Shown here: positions 30,650-42,370 of the stretch, one piece after another
Layout of the letters: every line of letters starts with the position of its first letter
Numbering within the stretch: position 1 is the stretch's first letter
From: Atrina japonica
Taxonomy: Eukaryota > Mollusca > Bivalvia > Pterioida > Pinnidae
Assembly: GCA_030159075.1 (NCBI GenBank)
Contig: BROG01001169.1
Location: forward strand, 46,864-110,863
Length of the DNA: 64,000 nucleotides
Direction: 5' to 3'
Position numbers and translations under genes: made by a program
The notes under the pieces: generated by a model
Database searches by the model: none
Seen by the model: only the letters and a program-made list of their open reading frames with translations
What the model was told of the DNA's origin: nothing

Positions 30650-32212
30650 GCTATTCAAATCTCCCTGCATTTTCAGAGAGATCAGAATCCAATATGGCCG
30701 ACAAGGGACCATATTGGATTATGACCAAAGGAAGTTTGTTACCACTACATCTCAGAAAGGACTGAAGGGATCTTGAAATTTGACATGAAGGTTCCCCGAC
30801 AGGTGGCCATTTTGGATTTTGACCAGGTTTAGTTGTGCATATTGCATTTTCAGGGAGATTGGAATCCAACATGGCCGAAAGGTGACCATCTTGGATTTTG
30901 ACGAAAGGAAGTTTGTTACCGCTACTTCTCAGAAAGGACTGAAGGGATCTTGAAATTTGACATGAAGGTTCCCAGACAGGTGGCCATTTTGGATTTTGAC
31001 CATAGGAAGTTTGTTATTGCTATTTCTCAGAAAGGACTGAAGGGATTTCCTTGAAATTTAGCATGAATGTTCCCCGTGAGGTCTAGTTGTGCATATGATA
31101 ATTTTTTAGAGAGATTGAATTGCAACATGGCTGACAGGCGGCCATCTTAAATTATTGCAATGGAAGTATGTTACCCCTATTTCTCAGTAAGTACAAAAGG
31201 GATCTTGTTTAAATTTAATATGATGTTTCTTTTTGAGGTCTAGTTGTGCATACATTTCAGAAGAAACAGAATCGACAATGCTGGCAGGCGGTCATCTTGG
31301 ATTTTGACCAAGGAAGTTTGTTACAGCTATTTCTCAGAAAGTACTGAAGGGATCTACTTGAAATATGACAGGAAGGTTCTTCTTTAGGTATTGTTGTGCA
31401 TATTACATTTTTAGAAAGATCAGAATCCAACATGGCCGACATCTTAGATTTTGACAAACCGCTATTTCTCAGAAAGCATTGAAGGGATCTGTTTGAAATT
31501 TGACATTAAGATTCCGTTTGATGTCTTATTTGAATACTTTATTAGGAAATGAGCAACATTTGTTCCATGTAGATTAACGATAAAGACAACTCAGTATTCT
31601 CGCTTCGGCGATTATCACACCTCCATCCGGTTGAGATAAAGAATCACAAGATAACAGAGGCCGAAAAGCGTCGGCTTACAGTATTTTATGACAGGTTGGT
31701 GTTATACACAGTCCCATAATACTTATTACCATCAATGCAAATGGGAGTAGAATATTACAATTCTTGTGAATGAAAATTTGTGTTTGCTGACATTTACACA
31801 GGTCTAGATCCCATTGTGATCTGTTGAAAATTACAACTAATCATTTTAGTTTTATTGTAAAATTGAAATAAGTTTTATACTCGAAATATAGAATTACATT
31901 TCAAATAGACTGATGTTTTAGATTTCGTGTTATAATGGTGAAATATGTAACAAAGTTTGTCACTGCAGTACATATTGAAGGGATCTATTTGGAAAATTGA
32001 TACGGAGGTCCACTTGAGGTCTAGTTATGCATATTACATTTTCAGACAGATCAGAATCCAACAGGATTGAAATTTGTTACTGCTATATCGCAGAATACGG
32101 ATTTAAGATCAAATTCAGTGTTGCGACATAAAATAAGAGAAAAGAAGAGTCTGTCATAGATCAAACATAGAGCATTTCATGGTGAGCGCCATGATCCCTC
32201 TCGGATCTCTTG
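30650..32212 (+). mobile_element. Degenerate tandem-repeat block with rolling-circle-like 3' end (element 3)
   Basis: Imperfect units contain 'ggaagtttgttac', 'tctcagaaaggactgaaggg' and 'caacatggccga'; the CTGAAGGGA anchor is at 30762, 30939 and 31037 and recurs less perfectly to about 32000, so spacing is irregular. It ends at GGTGAGCGCC, a GATCC-ctctc-GGATC hairpin, then CTTG and host TT at 32212. That end has the same design as elements 1 and 2. No left end of the AGCTCAC type was found, so it may be truncated. Confidence 0.5.
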
Positions 32213-32535
32213 TTGTTCCTTGGTATTCCCCATGTAATCCGTTGATTGTCAAGACAAAAACAGTTTTGCCCCCGCCTTCCAACAGCTAGTATCCAAATAT
32301 AGAAATCAACGTTACCTTAGCCAGTCCACAGTAGCATGTATCCAAATAGAGAAAAGCAATGAGAGCTAAACAACCGACAGGTCTTTGAAAAACGAAAAAG
32401 AAACTACTTGTAATAAAAAAGGCGAGGAAGGATGCAACCATAACATATGATAAAGCCAGTATCTTAAAGACTTCTGTCGACACAACAGTTGATCTATTTT
32501 TACTTAAGTCCGAGGTCTATCCTGTGGAAATGAAG
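32213..32535 (-). other. Possible membrane-protein exon, very uncertain
   Basis: On the minus strand about 58 codons (32483-32305) encode two hydrophobic stretches (ILALSYVMVASFLAFFITSS and GCLALIAFLYLDTCYC). They lie between an AG (gtcgacag) and a GT (gctaag|gtaacg) that could be splice sites. There is no ATG, no partner exon and no recognised family. It may be chance. Confidence 0.15.
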
Positions 32536-33372
32536 GTCGTTGCCACTGCTGGTAGACCGTTTGAGTCCCTGAGGGTATACATAAACCTAGTACCTGGTAT
32601 TTCGGTACCAGCTTTTAATCTTATACTAAAGTAAAATTTGGCACTGATAACAACATTTAAATTCTAAATTATTCAAAAGCTAAGATAGTAATCTTTTTAC
32701 AGTGGTTACTGTTAGATGGATTTGACTATGCATTTAGTTTTCTTATTTGGCCTTGTATTATACCACCTTTCCTTTTAGAAAATCTATTTGACAGAAAAGA
32801 TCGTCTTGAGCATTATAACTTTTGTATTATGACTATAATATTCATAGCACTAGGTCGTTGCCACTGCTGGGCCGTTTGAGTCCCAGAGGGTATACATAAA
32901 CCCAGTGCCTGGTTTTTCGGTACCAACCTGTAATCTTATTCTATAGTAAAATTTGGCACTGATAACACCATTTAAATTCTAAATTCTTTAAAAGCAAAGA
33001 TAGTCATCTTTTCACAGTGGTTACTCTTAGACGGATTTGGCTATGCATTTAGATTTATTTTACCTTAAAATATCTTTAAAATTGGAGCTCAACTGATGAA
33101 GTCTAATTGACAGAAACGATCATCATGAGTATTATAACTTTGGTATTATGCCTATAAAATTTAAATTCTAAATTATTCAAAAGCTAAGATAGTTATCTTT
33201 TTACGGTGGTTGCTCTCAGACGGATTTGGATATGCATTTCGATTTGGCCATGTATTATACCACTTTCCCTTTAGAAAATCTATATAAAATTGTATCTCAA
33301 CTGATGAAGTCTAATTGACAGAAACGATCGTTATGAGTATTATAACTTTGGTATTATGTTTATAAAATTTAT
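32536..33372 (+). repeat. Array of R repeats with flank (three units)
   Basis: Two units begin 'gtcgttgccactgctgg' at 32536 and 32854 (318-bp spacing), continue 'ggtatttcggtaccagc' or its variant, 'aaatttggcactgataac', 'cagtggttactcttagacgg', 'ggagctcaactgatgaagtc' and end 'actttggtattatg'. A third, 5'-shortened unit spans 33156-33372 and is followed by another 'gtcgtttccactgctgg' start. No coding capacity. Confidence 0.8.
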
Positions 33373-33630
33373 AACCACTAGGTCGTTTCCACTGCTGGTG
33401 GATATACTCAAATGTGCATTTAAGTGCATTAGTTTTCCTAAAAAAGTCTTGTTTTTTCTATCAATTTGTATTTTATTCCTGACAGAAAGATAGGTCTTTG
33501 GTTATAGGGTTACCGCTAAACATAAAAAAAACCTTAGAATGGCCAAATAATAAAAATAAAACATCCCTGTGTAAAACAGAAATAAGATAAGAAAACGAAA
33601 TTTTCACAGAGGCATATAACAATCTAAAAT

Positions 33631-33850
33631 ATCTCAGATACCAAAGTATAAATCTTCAGAATGTCCAGGATATAGGTACAAATCTGGTAAAAATGGACAA
33701 ACACAGACTTCTTGAAATCTAGAGGTGGGATCAGGTGCCATGGAGGAGTAAGCATCCCCTGTCGACCGGTCCCACCCGCCGTGAGTCCACAGTCAAATAA
33801 AAATGAAATAGATAAGGAACGAATCCTCGTCATAATTGGTACAGACGTCT
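33631..33850 (-). mobile_element. RT-A 3' tail of minus-strand copy
   Basis: Starts at the element's 3' terminus ('atctcagataccaaagtata') and includes 'catccctgtcgaccggtc'-type sequence ('aagcatcccctgtcgaccgg') and 'cgtgagtccacagtca'. It continues directly into the RT relic, so tail and RT form one element. Confidence 0.8.
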
Positions 33851-35250
33851 CAACAAAGGCCATCGGACAGGTAACTCAACATTTCACTTAGTGAAAGAAG
33901 ACTATCATACCGACCGTAAAATTTGCGAAACGTTGACATCAAACGCGGTTTTCGATATCCCTGTTTCAATAATTTGTCAGTGAGTAGTTTACCTCTGTAT
34001 ATGAAATGTTCATATGTTGAATATACATTGGCATATTGGATCATTTGTGAAATATAAACTCCATATGCGGGTGATTACGGGATATTACTACTTGAATGTG
34101 AAAAATGTACAATGGGAAGGTCGAAATCGTCGTGTTTGTCGTATAGCTTAGTTGTTAATTTCCCGACTGCGTCTATAGTAAGTGAAATATCTAAGTATGA
34201 AGCGTGTGTGCTTGACTCTGTTGTATCTTTAATTTCTAGTTCTCTGGGATATATCGCATTGACATATGTATGAAAATTGTCATTATTAATTGACAAAAAG
34301 TCGTCGATATATCTAAATGTCAAATTAAAGGACACCGCTAACTATTTCATCTTTTGATTCAGCAGTTTCGGAATGAAGTCTGCTCCGTATGAATAAAGGT
34401 ACAGGTCAGCCAATAAAGGAGCATAATTGTTTCCCATAGGAATGCCGACAGTTGAAAAACCACGTCTCTAATAGTTACAAATATATTGTTTGTTAGAAAT
34501 TCCATCATCTTTTTTATATCAACTTCAGTGTATTTATGTGAAGAATCGGAGTGGTGTTGGACGAAATAAGTATCATGATAACCAATCACTAGATATTTAA
34601 ATTTTCGGGTACCACATTTAGTGAAAAAACAGATGTCTATGATGCTAACAATTTTTTATATGAATTGTTGTGTAAAGAGTAGAGAAGTTGTATGTTTATG
34701 TGAATCTCAGAAAAAAATGTGTTCCTTCAAATTTTCTAAAAGTTAATTAAAATTTTTAAGTATCCACATCTGATTTACACCGCTTCTGGAATACGCAACT
34801 GTACAATATTGCTGAAGTTTCTGCTTAACGGTTGTCAGTATTTTGGTAATGTATAAAGACAATGGTTTTGTAGAATATTTGCTGGATACTGCTATGTACC
34901 TCTATTTATACGGGGTTTTATAAAGTTTAGGTATCCGATATAAATATGGTAGCTCATATTCAGTATCGGTTGTAGGCACATCAAAAGAACGTAATGTGAT
35001 TTTGAAGGATCTTGTCCAAGATTACTAGAATTCGTATTAAATCCTAGTTCTCCTAATAACCAATTATAGTAATGTGGCTTACAAACAAAAACTATATTAT
35101 TTGAGGATTTGTGTGTTGGGACCAGTACATATTGGTCATGTAATCTATCCAGCTCGTTTACCACTTATGGATCATTACACACAGAGGCATAACGTGTTTC
35201 ATAGTTCCGTTAAATTTTCGAATTCGTGATTTTATCAGCCATCGTATAGC
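33850..35250 (-). pseudogene. RT-A relic, copy 2 (minus strand), longest N-terminal coverage
   Basis: Read from high to low coordinates. Near 35160: HDQYVLVPTHKSSNNIVFVC and HYYNWLLGELGFNTNSSN, the N-terminal RT region. Then YIGYLNFIKP, SRSGVNQMWI-like remnants, GYHDTYFVQHHSDSSHKYTE, DNIFVT, a broken IPMG block, FRYIDDFLSI at about 34310-34335, SYLDISLTID, KLYDKHDDFDLPI, SSNIP, IQYANVYSTYEHFIYRGKLL and FRKFYGRYDSL. It has several stops and frameshifts. It extends further upstream in the RT than any other copy here. No GIY-YIG or integrase follows the RT. Confidence 0.8.
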
Positions 35251-35504
35251 TATTCTATCAAATGTCTGATATTGAACCTGATATTGAACCAGAGGTTTTG
35301 TAGCAAAATTTAATAATAATGGGACATATTATAAGCACACGTCAATTATGATTTTATATAAGAAGAAAGAAACGAAATGTGAACATGTTTGGATATATAA
35401 ATTATATTTTTTAAAACCTGTGCATTCAAGGGTTAAATCGACTGTATTTATTTTGAAATGAAGCCTTAAAGCTGACAATGCAATGTAAAAGAGTACAGAA
35501 ACTA
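35251..35504. other. Unannotated interval
   Basis: AT-rich; nothing recognised. Confidence 0.4.
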
Positions 35505-35960
35505 GGGGACAAATGATACAGCGTTGATTATGTAATGCCTGTTAGATATGTTGAAGTGAATGTAACACTGAAATACACAGAGAAATGTTTCATCGTCTGT
35601 TGATCACATACATTATTTTCTTACACACAACACTGTATTTAAACATTATCCATCAGTGTGGTTGCCATGAAGGTGCCAGCATTTATAACATAAAATTTAT
35701 CAGTGAGAAACTGACCCAAATGACCAGTGTAATTGATTGCATAAGTAGGCTAAGACAAACGTTGATATAAGTACAGATTCCACTTGTAAACAATAACCTG
35801 GCACGTATGAATTTTGTAATAATGTTTCATTTATGTCTAAAAATACGATCTCAAAAAATAATTTCCTTTGATATTTCTCTCCATTTAATCATTTAATTAT
35901 TTTCATTAATAGTCTACATAATCAAACATATTCCACATTCTGTTATGAATTAAAATAATG
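35505..35960. repeat. Diverged direct duplication, copy 1
   Basis: Aligns by eye with 36300-36765 in the same order: 'acaaatgatacagc', 'cattattttcttac', 'agcatttataacataaaatt', 'aaatgaccagtgt', 'agattccacttgta', 'ttgatatttctctccattta' and 'ttccacattctgtt'. Many substitutions separate the copies, so the duplication is old. No coding sequence. Confidence 0.65.
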
Positions 35961-36299
35961 AACTATGTTTTTGGTAGCAGCTAGATTCTATTTCCGTAAT
36001 TGTTTAGAACGTATGGATAAAAGTATACAAGTCAAGGATCACAAACGTATCAGATTTAAGTGGATTGAAGTTCCCTTTCATGTTCCGATAACAGATAGCT
36101 GGTAGTCCTCACCGTATTCAAGAAAACTGATAAACTGGAAATTGGAGTTATTCGGTGGTCAGTCATCTTTTTTATCCCAACTAAACGAGAGTGACGTACA
36201 TACATCATCTCGTAAAAGTGAATATAATATATGTATTCACGGATAAATAAAACAATTAAACACTTTTCATATACATGTATTATCAAAGTTCTGAAAGTA

Positions 36300-36765
36300 T
36301 TGGTACGAGATGACGAATGATACAGCTTTGAATATATAATGTCTTACTAATGTGAGTGTATTACATTAAAGGAAGTACGTGCATCAATCACGTGCTTTAT
36401 TTTCTTATTCGCGAAACTTTAATTAAACATTGTCTATTACTTCGGTTATGGCACGCAGCTACCAGTATTTATAACCATAAAATTTATGATTGGGACATTG
36501 ACCTCTAAATGACCAGTGCTATGGTTGCATATCTAAAGCATGCGTATGTGGGTCAGTAATAAAACATTACAGATTCCTCTTGTATACAACAGCATGACGC
36601 GTACGAATATAAACGTAGAACAATTTTTATCTTTTTAAAAATAAATACTCTCTCGGCGTATATTTTCTTCGATATTTCTCCTCATTCATCTATCTTTATT
36701 AATTATCCACGTCATCAGCTAAGTTCCACACTTTGTTGTAAATTTAAACCAATATACTATAATAG
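36300..36765. repeat. Diverged direct duplication, copy 2
   Basis: Partner of 35505-35960: 'acgaatgatacagc', 'gctttattttcttatt', 'agtatttataaccataaaat', 'aaatgaccagtgct', 'agattcctcttgtat', 'cgatatttctcctcattc' and 'ttccacactttgtt'. Confidence 0.65.
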
Positions 36766-37780
36766 AGCTAATTCTAGTTGTCATATTCCGTTCAATTTTG
36801 TGGAATAGTATGTACTCAGATCGCGTGACGTCAAAGAAATGTGACCTAGGTAATTTCCGGTTTTGTGATGTCTACATTGAGGACATTCAGTTATATCTTG
36901 TGTCAGGTCATTTGAGCGTGTGGGGGGTGTGAGTTAAACTAAATGTTCATTCTTGTAAAGCTGACAAATGTCATGCCTTTACTTTAGGCTACTTCTCAAA
37001 TCTGACTCCTTTCACTGTAAGTAATCCATATTTATGGTCACTCACCTTTGCGATAAACTCATTAACCGGAAGTTATTTAGGACACATTTTTCGTTATACG
37101 GTGCATAATATTATTACGAACCATGTCGGAACGGAACAAATCGGAAGAGGTCTATTTCTGGAGCAATTGTTTGCGTCAGTAATCGTCTGGACAGAAACGC
37201 GGGAACTCTTGCGAGGTCGACAAAAACAAACGAAAGCACACGTATTCGACATTAATGGATACCGTAGGAATATCCTCATTGTGTTTGTATATTTTATATT
37301 TAATCATCTGTAAAATCGTACTGTGCTTATAATACAAACAAGGCATAGAATATAGAATGACTATATATTTTGGTCATTGAACTTCTGTTTATTTGAAATT
37401 TCTCTATAAATAAATATTTTATTTTGACTGTCCATCTAAAATATGCTGTCCTAAACTTTCTTAATTTCTAAATTCTAGGAGCCGTTGCGCTTTTGCAGCT
37501 GCACCTTTCTCCATACATCGGACCCGATGTCTCCACGCACATCGGACCAGAGCAACTAACACCTAGTATATCCGACTGGTGAGTCTGCCAGAAGGCCATT
37601 TCCACCATAAGCCGAAGGTCGTCCACACCAGAGAAAAGAGGAGTAGTCACGTTAAATCACCACTTACCGTAAGTAGAAAAATAAACAAAAGAATAATATA
37701 AATAAAAAGATACCTCTTCCCTGAAAGATACAACATATATACCCTGTCTATGTAACCATGTTTTACGTGACTTTACTGTT
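36766..37780. other. Unannotated interval
   Basis: Contains short open frames on both strands (for instance 37101-37313, plus) without recognisable domains. No repeats tied to the rest of the window. Confidence 0.4.
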
Positions 37781-37870
37781 AAATTGGAGCTCAACTGATG
37801 ACGTCTAATTGACAGAAACGATATCGTCTTGAGCATTATAACTTTGGTAGTATGTTTATAATATTTATAT
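37781..37870 (+). repeat. Partial R repeat (3' third)
   Basis: 'ttggagctcaactgatgacg', 'acagaaacgatatcgtctt' and 'actttggtagtatg' match the end of R at 54960-55040 nearly exactly. Confidence 0.7.
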
Positions 37871-37959
37871 AAATCTGCGAATGTGGAGGATAGGTAATTT
37901 TGTTTACATTATCATTATTATTAGTTGCGTGTTCTAAAACTAACTGATGACCTGAGCTT

Positions 37960-38090
37960 GAACTTTTAGCCGAATTCGAAAGGTTTTAATGGAACATATG
38001 CGACGGATGTTGCAGGCTAACAGAAGTTGCTGATTCCTTTCGGACACCTGGTCCCGTCATGTTTATGATTCGCAATTATTTTACCTACTG
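37960..38090 (+). mobile_element. RT-B 3' tail fragment
   Basis: 'ggaacatatgcgacggatgt' and 'tttcggacacctggtcccgt' followed by 'gattcgcaatt' match the RT-B tail at 52150-52230. No RT sequence precedes it. Confidence 0.6.
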
Positions 38091-38609
38091 CAAATGCATT
38101 TCGAATTTCTAAACTTAGCATCGAAGTTTTGAACATAAATTGAGTGGATCATGGACACCTTCTATACCGGCTGATAGCAGTATTTCTCGAGCTATCGAAA
38201 ACAAAGATATACAAAATAGTAGAGAGTTTGACTATTTTAAACTAATTTTAAAACTCCTTTTAACTTGCAAGATCAGCCGAAAAAAATCCAGCACAATATC
38301 TGTGTCGCTTTCTGTTTGAATACGCCTATTTATGCTTCACCGCACATTGTTTTTTTGTGTCTCGATAAGTACAGTTGTTATCACGGGAAATAAAAGTTCC
38401 TACAGTAAATGAGGAATAACACCATATTTTTAAAATTGAAATAGAAAAAAGGTAAGTTTATCATAGATTTGGTTTTATCTTGTAATTTTGTTTGCGTGTG
38501 TTTTGTTAGCAGTTGCTGTATGTTTTTAGTTTGATTTTGATAAAAATCTCACAACCTAATGGATAATGATTTGTACATGGAAGCCAGTTATTTAAGACAT
38601 TAATAATTG

Positions 38610-38875
38610 TTGTTAGTTTTATTGTTGTTTTACGTTACATTCAACAAATTTCAGTTATTTGATGGCGACCTGGACCCAGTTGCACAACACATTGTTGAAA
38701 TTAATCTAAAGTTAGCCCATTGGTTTAACATTGGTTAACTTCACGTTAAATTTAACAACCTGTTGTGCAACTGGACCCAGGTTTTTAATGGTAGAGGGGG
38801 AAGACCTTATACAATAAATCCATGGACATACCGTTGTCCTGCCGAAAGTAAATTGGCAAACTTTTTCACATAACT
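38610..38875 (+). mobile_element. SINE core interrupted by a palindromic MITE
   Basis: 'gttgttttacgttacattca' and 'cagttatttgatggcg' on the left and 'cctgccgaaagtaaattggc' on the right match the two halves of the SINE core at 17905-18040. Between them sits the 99-bp inverted-repeat element at 38676-38774. Confidence 0.5.
38676..38774. mobile_element. 99-bp palindromic MITE
   Basis: The perfect 14-bp terminal inverted repeats CCAGTTGCACAACA and TGTTGTGCAACTGG are at 38676-38689 and 38761-38774. The inner arms are also complementary (aaattaa / ttaaattt, agtta / taact), so the whole element can fold into one hairpin. The target duplication is not clear. Confidence 0.7.
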
Positions 38876-39183
38876 TGATGGGGTCTAGCGGAGCTCGATC
38901 TCGCACCATCACATAACTTTATTGGTGTATAGCGGAATTCGATCTTGCGTTACCTATGTCATCCTGATTTTGGCATTTACCAGTCAAATTTTGACTATAA
39001 AATGTGGAAAAACGTGGACAAGATTTTTGTTTAAATTATCACCTGTATACAAGTCATTAATTGTAATGTATTGAAAAGAAATAAGATTATCTTAGAAAAT
39101 TAAAAGGAAAGAAAATAATCATGATTTCAAGATTGAGAATGTGAAAAGTGAATTTATATATATATATATATATATTCGATTTC

Positions 39184-39633
39184 ACAAGGTATTGAATTAA
39201 CAAGCATACATACACAAAGTATTGAATTAACAAGCATACATACACAAAGTATTGAATTAACAAGCATACATACACAAAGTATTGAATTAACAAGCATACA
39301 TACACAAAGTATTGAATTAACAAGCATACATACACAAAGTATTGAATTAACAAGCATACATACACAAGGTATTGAATTAACAAGCATACATACACAAGGT
39401 ATTGAATTAACAAGCATACATACACAAAGTATTGAATTAACAAGCATACATACACAAAGTATTGAATTAACAAGCATACATACACAAAGTATTGAATTAA
39501 CAAGCATACATACACAAAGTATTGAATTAACAAGCATACATACACAAAGTATTGAATTAACAAGCATACATACACAAAGTATTGAATTAACAAACATACA
39601 TACACAAAGTATTGAATTAACAAGCATACATAC
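39184..39633. repeat. 30-bp minisatellite, 15 copies
   Basis: The unit is 'acaaagtattgaattaac' followed by 'aagcatacatac'. Copies are nearly identical. Variants: AAGGT instead of AAAGT in the first, seventh and eighth units, and AACATAC in place of AGCATAC in one unit near 39594. Because 30 is a multiple of three, two minus-strand frames stay open through the array; these are artefacts. Confidence 0.97.
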
Positions 39634-39924
39634 ATAAAATTTGAAAACTATATGATCTTTGGTTAACGAGAAGATTTTTACCAAGTTATCGCTTATTTTC
39701 GGGCTGCTATGGGACAATGCTCCGTTTTATTTGCAAAGTTTATATAGGTTCCAATGGGGATACATTTTGCCAAGCTGGGTAAAAATTTGCCCACTAGTCC
39801 TTGAGAAGAAGTAAAAAAAAGTGTAATAATTAACAACAAACGACTGACGCCAACAGACAAAGGACAAAAGTAATAGATCACGCTGGACATTTAACTATAA
39901 AATAAGCAGTCCTAAAATATGAAA

Positions 39925-40053
39925 TCCCTGATTCCAGAGTATAAATCTACAGTTCAGAATACCTATACAAATCTTGTGATATTGACAAACACGGATTTCT
40001 GAAAATCCACAGGTGAGTCAGTTGCCATGGGTGAGTAAGCATCACTTGTTGAC
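39925..40053 (-). mobile_element. Degenerate RT-A tail fragment
   Basis: 'ttgccatgggtgagtaagca' and 'gacaaacacggatttctg' correspond to the RT-A tail read on the minus strand, with the central GACCGG..CGCCGTGAG part lost. Confidence 0.5.
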
Positions 40054-40144
40054 AACATAGAACAACGAAACAAACAAAACTAAATATTAATGTTTTATAC
40101 TTAGTCAATTTAGTAAATGACCACTCGTTTTTCTGTTATGGGGA

Positions 40145-40255
40145 TATATGGTGGATTCGCAATTGTTCTTCATGTTGAGACCGGTTGTATATCTATTTTG
40201 TCATATTCTAATGCACTTTGAGTTTCGATTATCCATTGGCACTTCTTCATTTTCA
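40145..40255 (+). mobile_element. RT-B 3' tail fragment
   Basis: 'gattcgcaattgttcttcat' , 'gttgagaccggttgtatatc' and 'gattatccattggcacttct' match the terminal part of the RT-B tail. Confidence 0.6.
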
Positions 40256-40739
40256 CTAACATGATATATCCATGAATAATTGAACTAGTACATTCTTTTT
40301 CTTTTTAAAACTTTTTTAGATGAAAACTTTAAGACATGCTTCATAAAACTTTACATTACTGCAAAATCAACACCTTGATTTAACCCTTTGATTATCAGGA
40401 TAACTCATAAATAAAACATAAATTGCATTTAATAAGGCAATATAAAATTTTAAATCTATGCATGACGAAACAGTGAGAAAGACTTCATTTTATATTTGTA
40501 CGGTATCTTAGTAAAGATAAAATGAATTAGCCCTGAATATTGTGTCCGATAAATCATAAACTTATTAATGGGAAATAAAGCGGTAATTTGCACTTCTGTT
40601 GTGCGTTTGTAGAACGTATATCTTTAATATCTCTCTCGTTTTGCAATAGCGCATTGAATTCATTCGTATTCAAAATGCGCTAATGCAATATTTGGTTCAT
40701 TTTTTACTATAATGTGCGAAAAATTACGGGAAATTATCA

Positions 40740-40742
<3 letters not shown>

Positions 40743-40829
<87 letters not shown>
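40743..40829. repeat. Compound (TA)n(TG)n microsatellite
   Basis: About 17 TA units followed by about 25 TG units with a sharp junction near 40778. Confidence 0.97.
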
Positions 40830-40861
40830 TAAAAGTTACAAACATTCGATGTTTTATACAA

Positions 40862-41325
40862 TATTATAAACATAATACCAAAGTTATAATGCTCAAGACG
40901 GTCGTTTCTGTCAATTACACTTCATCAGTTGAGCTCCAATTTAAAATGTTTATGTATTTTCAACAGAAAAAGTGGATTCATACATGGTCAAATAATAAAT
41001 CTAAAAGTATAGCCGAAATCCGTCTAAGAGTAACCACTGTAAAAAGATGACAATCTTAGCTTTAGAAAGCTTTGGAATTTAAATGGTATTAACGGTGCCA
41101 AATATTACTTTTAGACTTGACAGTGGACTCACGGCGGGTGTGATCGGTCGACAGGGGATGCTTACTCCTTCATGGCACCTGATCCCACATCTTGGTTTCC
41201 AGAGGCCCGTGTTTGTCCATTTTTGCCAGATTTGTATCTGTGTCCTGGACATTCTATTGATTTTTACTTTGGTATCTGAGATTTTTTTATATTAGTATAA
41301 GATTATCAGTTGGTACCGAAATACA
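40862..41325 (-). repeat. R repeat (minus), split by a second RT-A tail insertion
   Basis: 40862-41114 and 41292-41325 together make one R repeat in minus orientation, ending at 'ggtaccgaaatac' (the reverse of the R start). The break falls within the site that in uninterrupted R reads 'ttactttagtataagatt'. TTAG at 41111-41114 is repeated at 41292-41295. Confidence 0.78.
41115..41291 (+). mobile_element. 5'-truncated RT-A retro-insert (tail only), second nested copy
   Basis: Starts 'acttgacagtggactcacgg', about 150 bp further into the tail than the insert at 19716, and ends 'ggtatctgagatttttttat'. It is flanked by TTAG on both sides. Independent truncation point and target confirm a separate insertion. 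Confidence 0.78.
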
Positions 41326-41984
41326 AATAAAATGTTTTTAAAATCCAGTGTTGTAAACATTGACATAATTTGTGAAAAGAAATCGGATGTGAATAAAAGG
41401 CGAGTAAACACTGGAGTTTTAATAGATGGAAGGAATATCAATTGTCAGCGTATTGCAGTCAATCCAGGCAATGTATGCATTTTAAAAATATCTACGGAGG
41501 TATATTTAGTTTTTTAATCAAAGTTTTGTTGTAATGGCAGGATATATTTTTATCAAACAGCCTGTATGCCTTAAATATATGATTCACACAGTTTGAAATA
41601 GATTATTTATGACCTGTAAGTTGTTGTACCTGTCTGTCATTATCCTTTCAAAACCGCCCTATTAAAATTGCTGTTCACCCACTCATAGAAATTAAATGCA
41701 CTGGAAGTCTTATTACATATACAAACCATCAATCAATAAACGAATATTTGTATCTTTGGTTTAGGTGGTGATCAGATGGTTAATGTTTAATATATACTAA
41801 AACGTTATATTTTTGGAAACAAAAGCTAGAGATTCGGTGATTAGGTGTCACTTCCAAAAATGATATCTATACAACAAATTAAAGGCAAAAGTGAAAGTGA
41901 CTTAAAATTTCATTATAAGGAAAGTAGAACCACATGTGCCGTGTGCTTCTGTTGACCTGTGATCAGCTCGGGTTCGAGCTCCGC
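41326..41984. other. Unannotated interval
   Basis: The only open frame (41332-41517) has no recognised domain. A tRNA-like 'cgggttcgagctcc' at about 41968 has no A box. Confidence 0.4.
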
Positions 41985-42370
41985 TGAAACCTACAAACAC
42001 CACCAAATATTTTTCAACGGGCCTCAATGCTAATTTACAAAACTTTAGGTCACTGTCACTCCCATGTTTATTTAATCTGGGTCAAATAAGTACCCTGTGC
42101 TGAAAGATCAATATTTTTGATAACAAAATATGCAATAAATTTTTTTTTATTTGTTTACAACTCGTAGTATTCCGCAACAAAGGAAAATATCTATTCTCAT
42201 GTGACCCCTCCCTTTAAATTTTCAACCGTCAACCCTATAATTTCCAAAGTACTACCAATATTCATGTATCTTTTTTATCACCTTAATTTCACTTATTAAT
42301 GGCAAAACTAATTTTTTCATTTAATGACCAATCAGATTGCTGGGCTCACTTTACCCTTTGCACAACACAT
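41985..42370 (+). repeat. Direct repeat, left copy
   Basis: Shares with 44178-44545, in order: 'caccaccaaatatttt', 'cctcaatgctaatttacaaa', 'ggtcactgtcactcccatgt', 'taccctgtgctgaaagatca', 'tttacaactcgtagtattc', 'aaaggaaaatatctattct', 'tgacccctccctttaaattt' and 'aatgaccaatcagattgctg'. Confidence 0.8.

Noticed and set aside
39184..39633. CRISPR-like regular repeats
   Set aside because: Units are contiguous with no unique spacers, and the genome is eukaryotic.
39087..39717. Two ~185-codon minus-strand frames with a 10-residue repeat
   Set aside because: Produced by the 30-bp minisatellite (a multiple of three). The unit has no composition or context of a real protein, and two frames are open at once.
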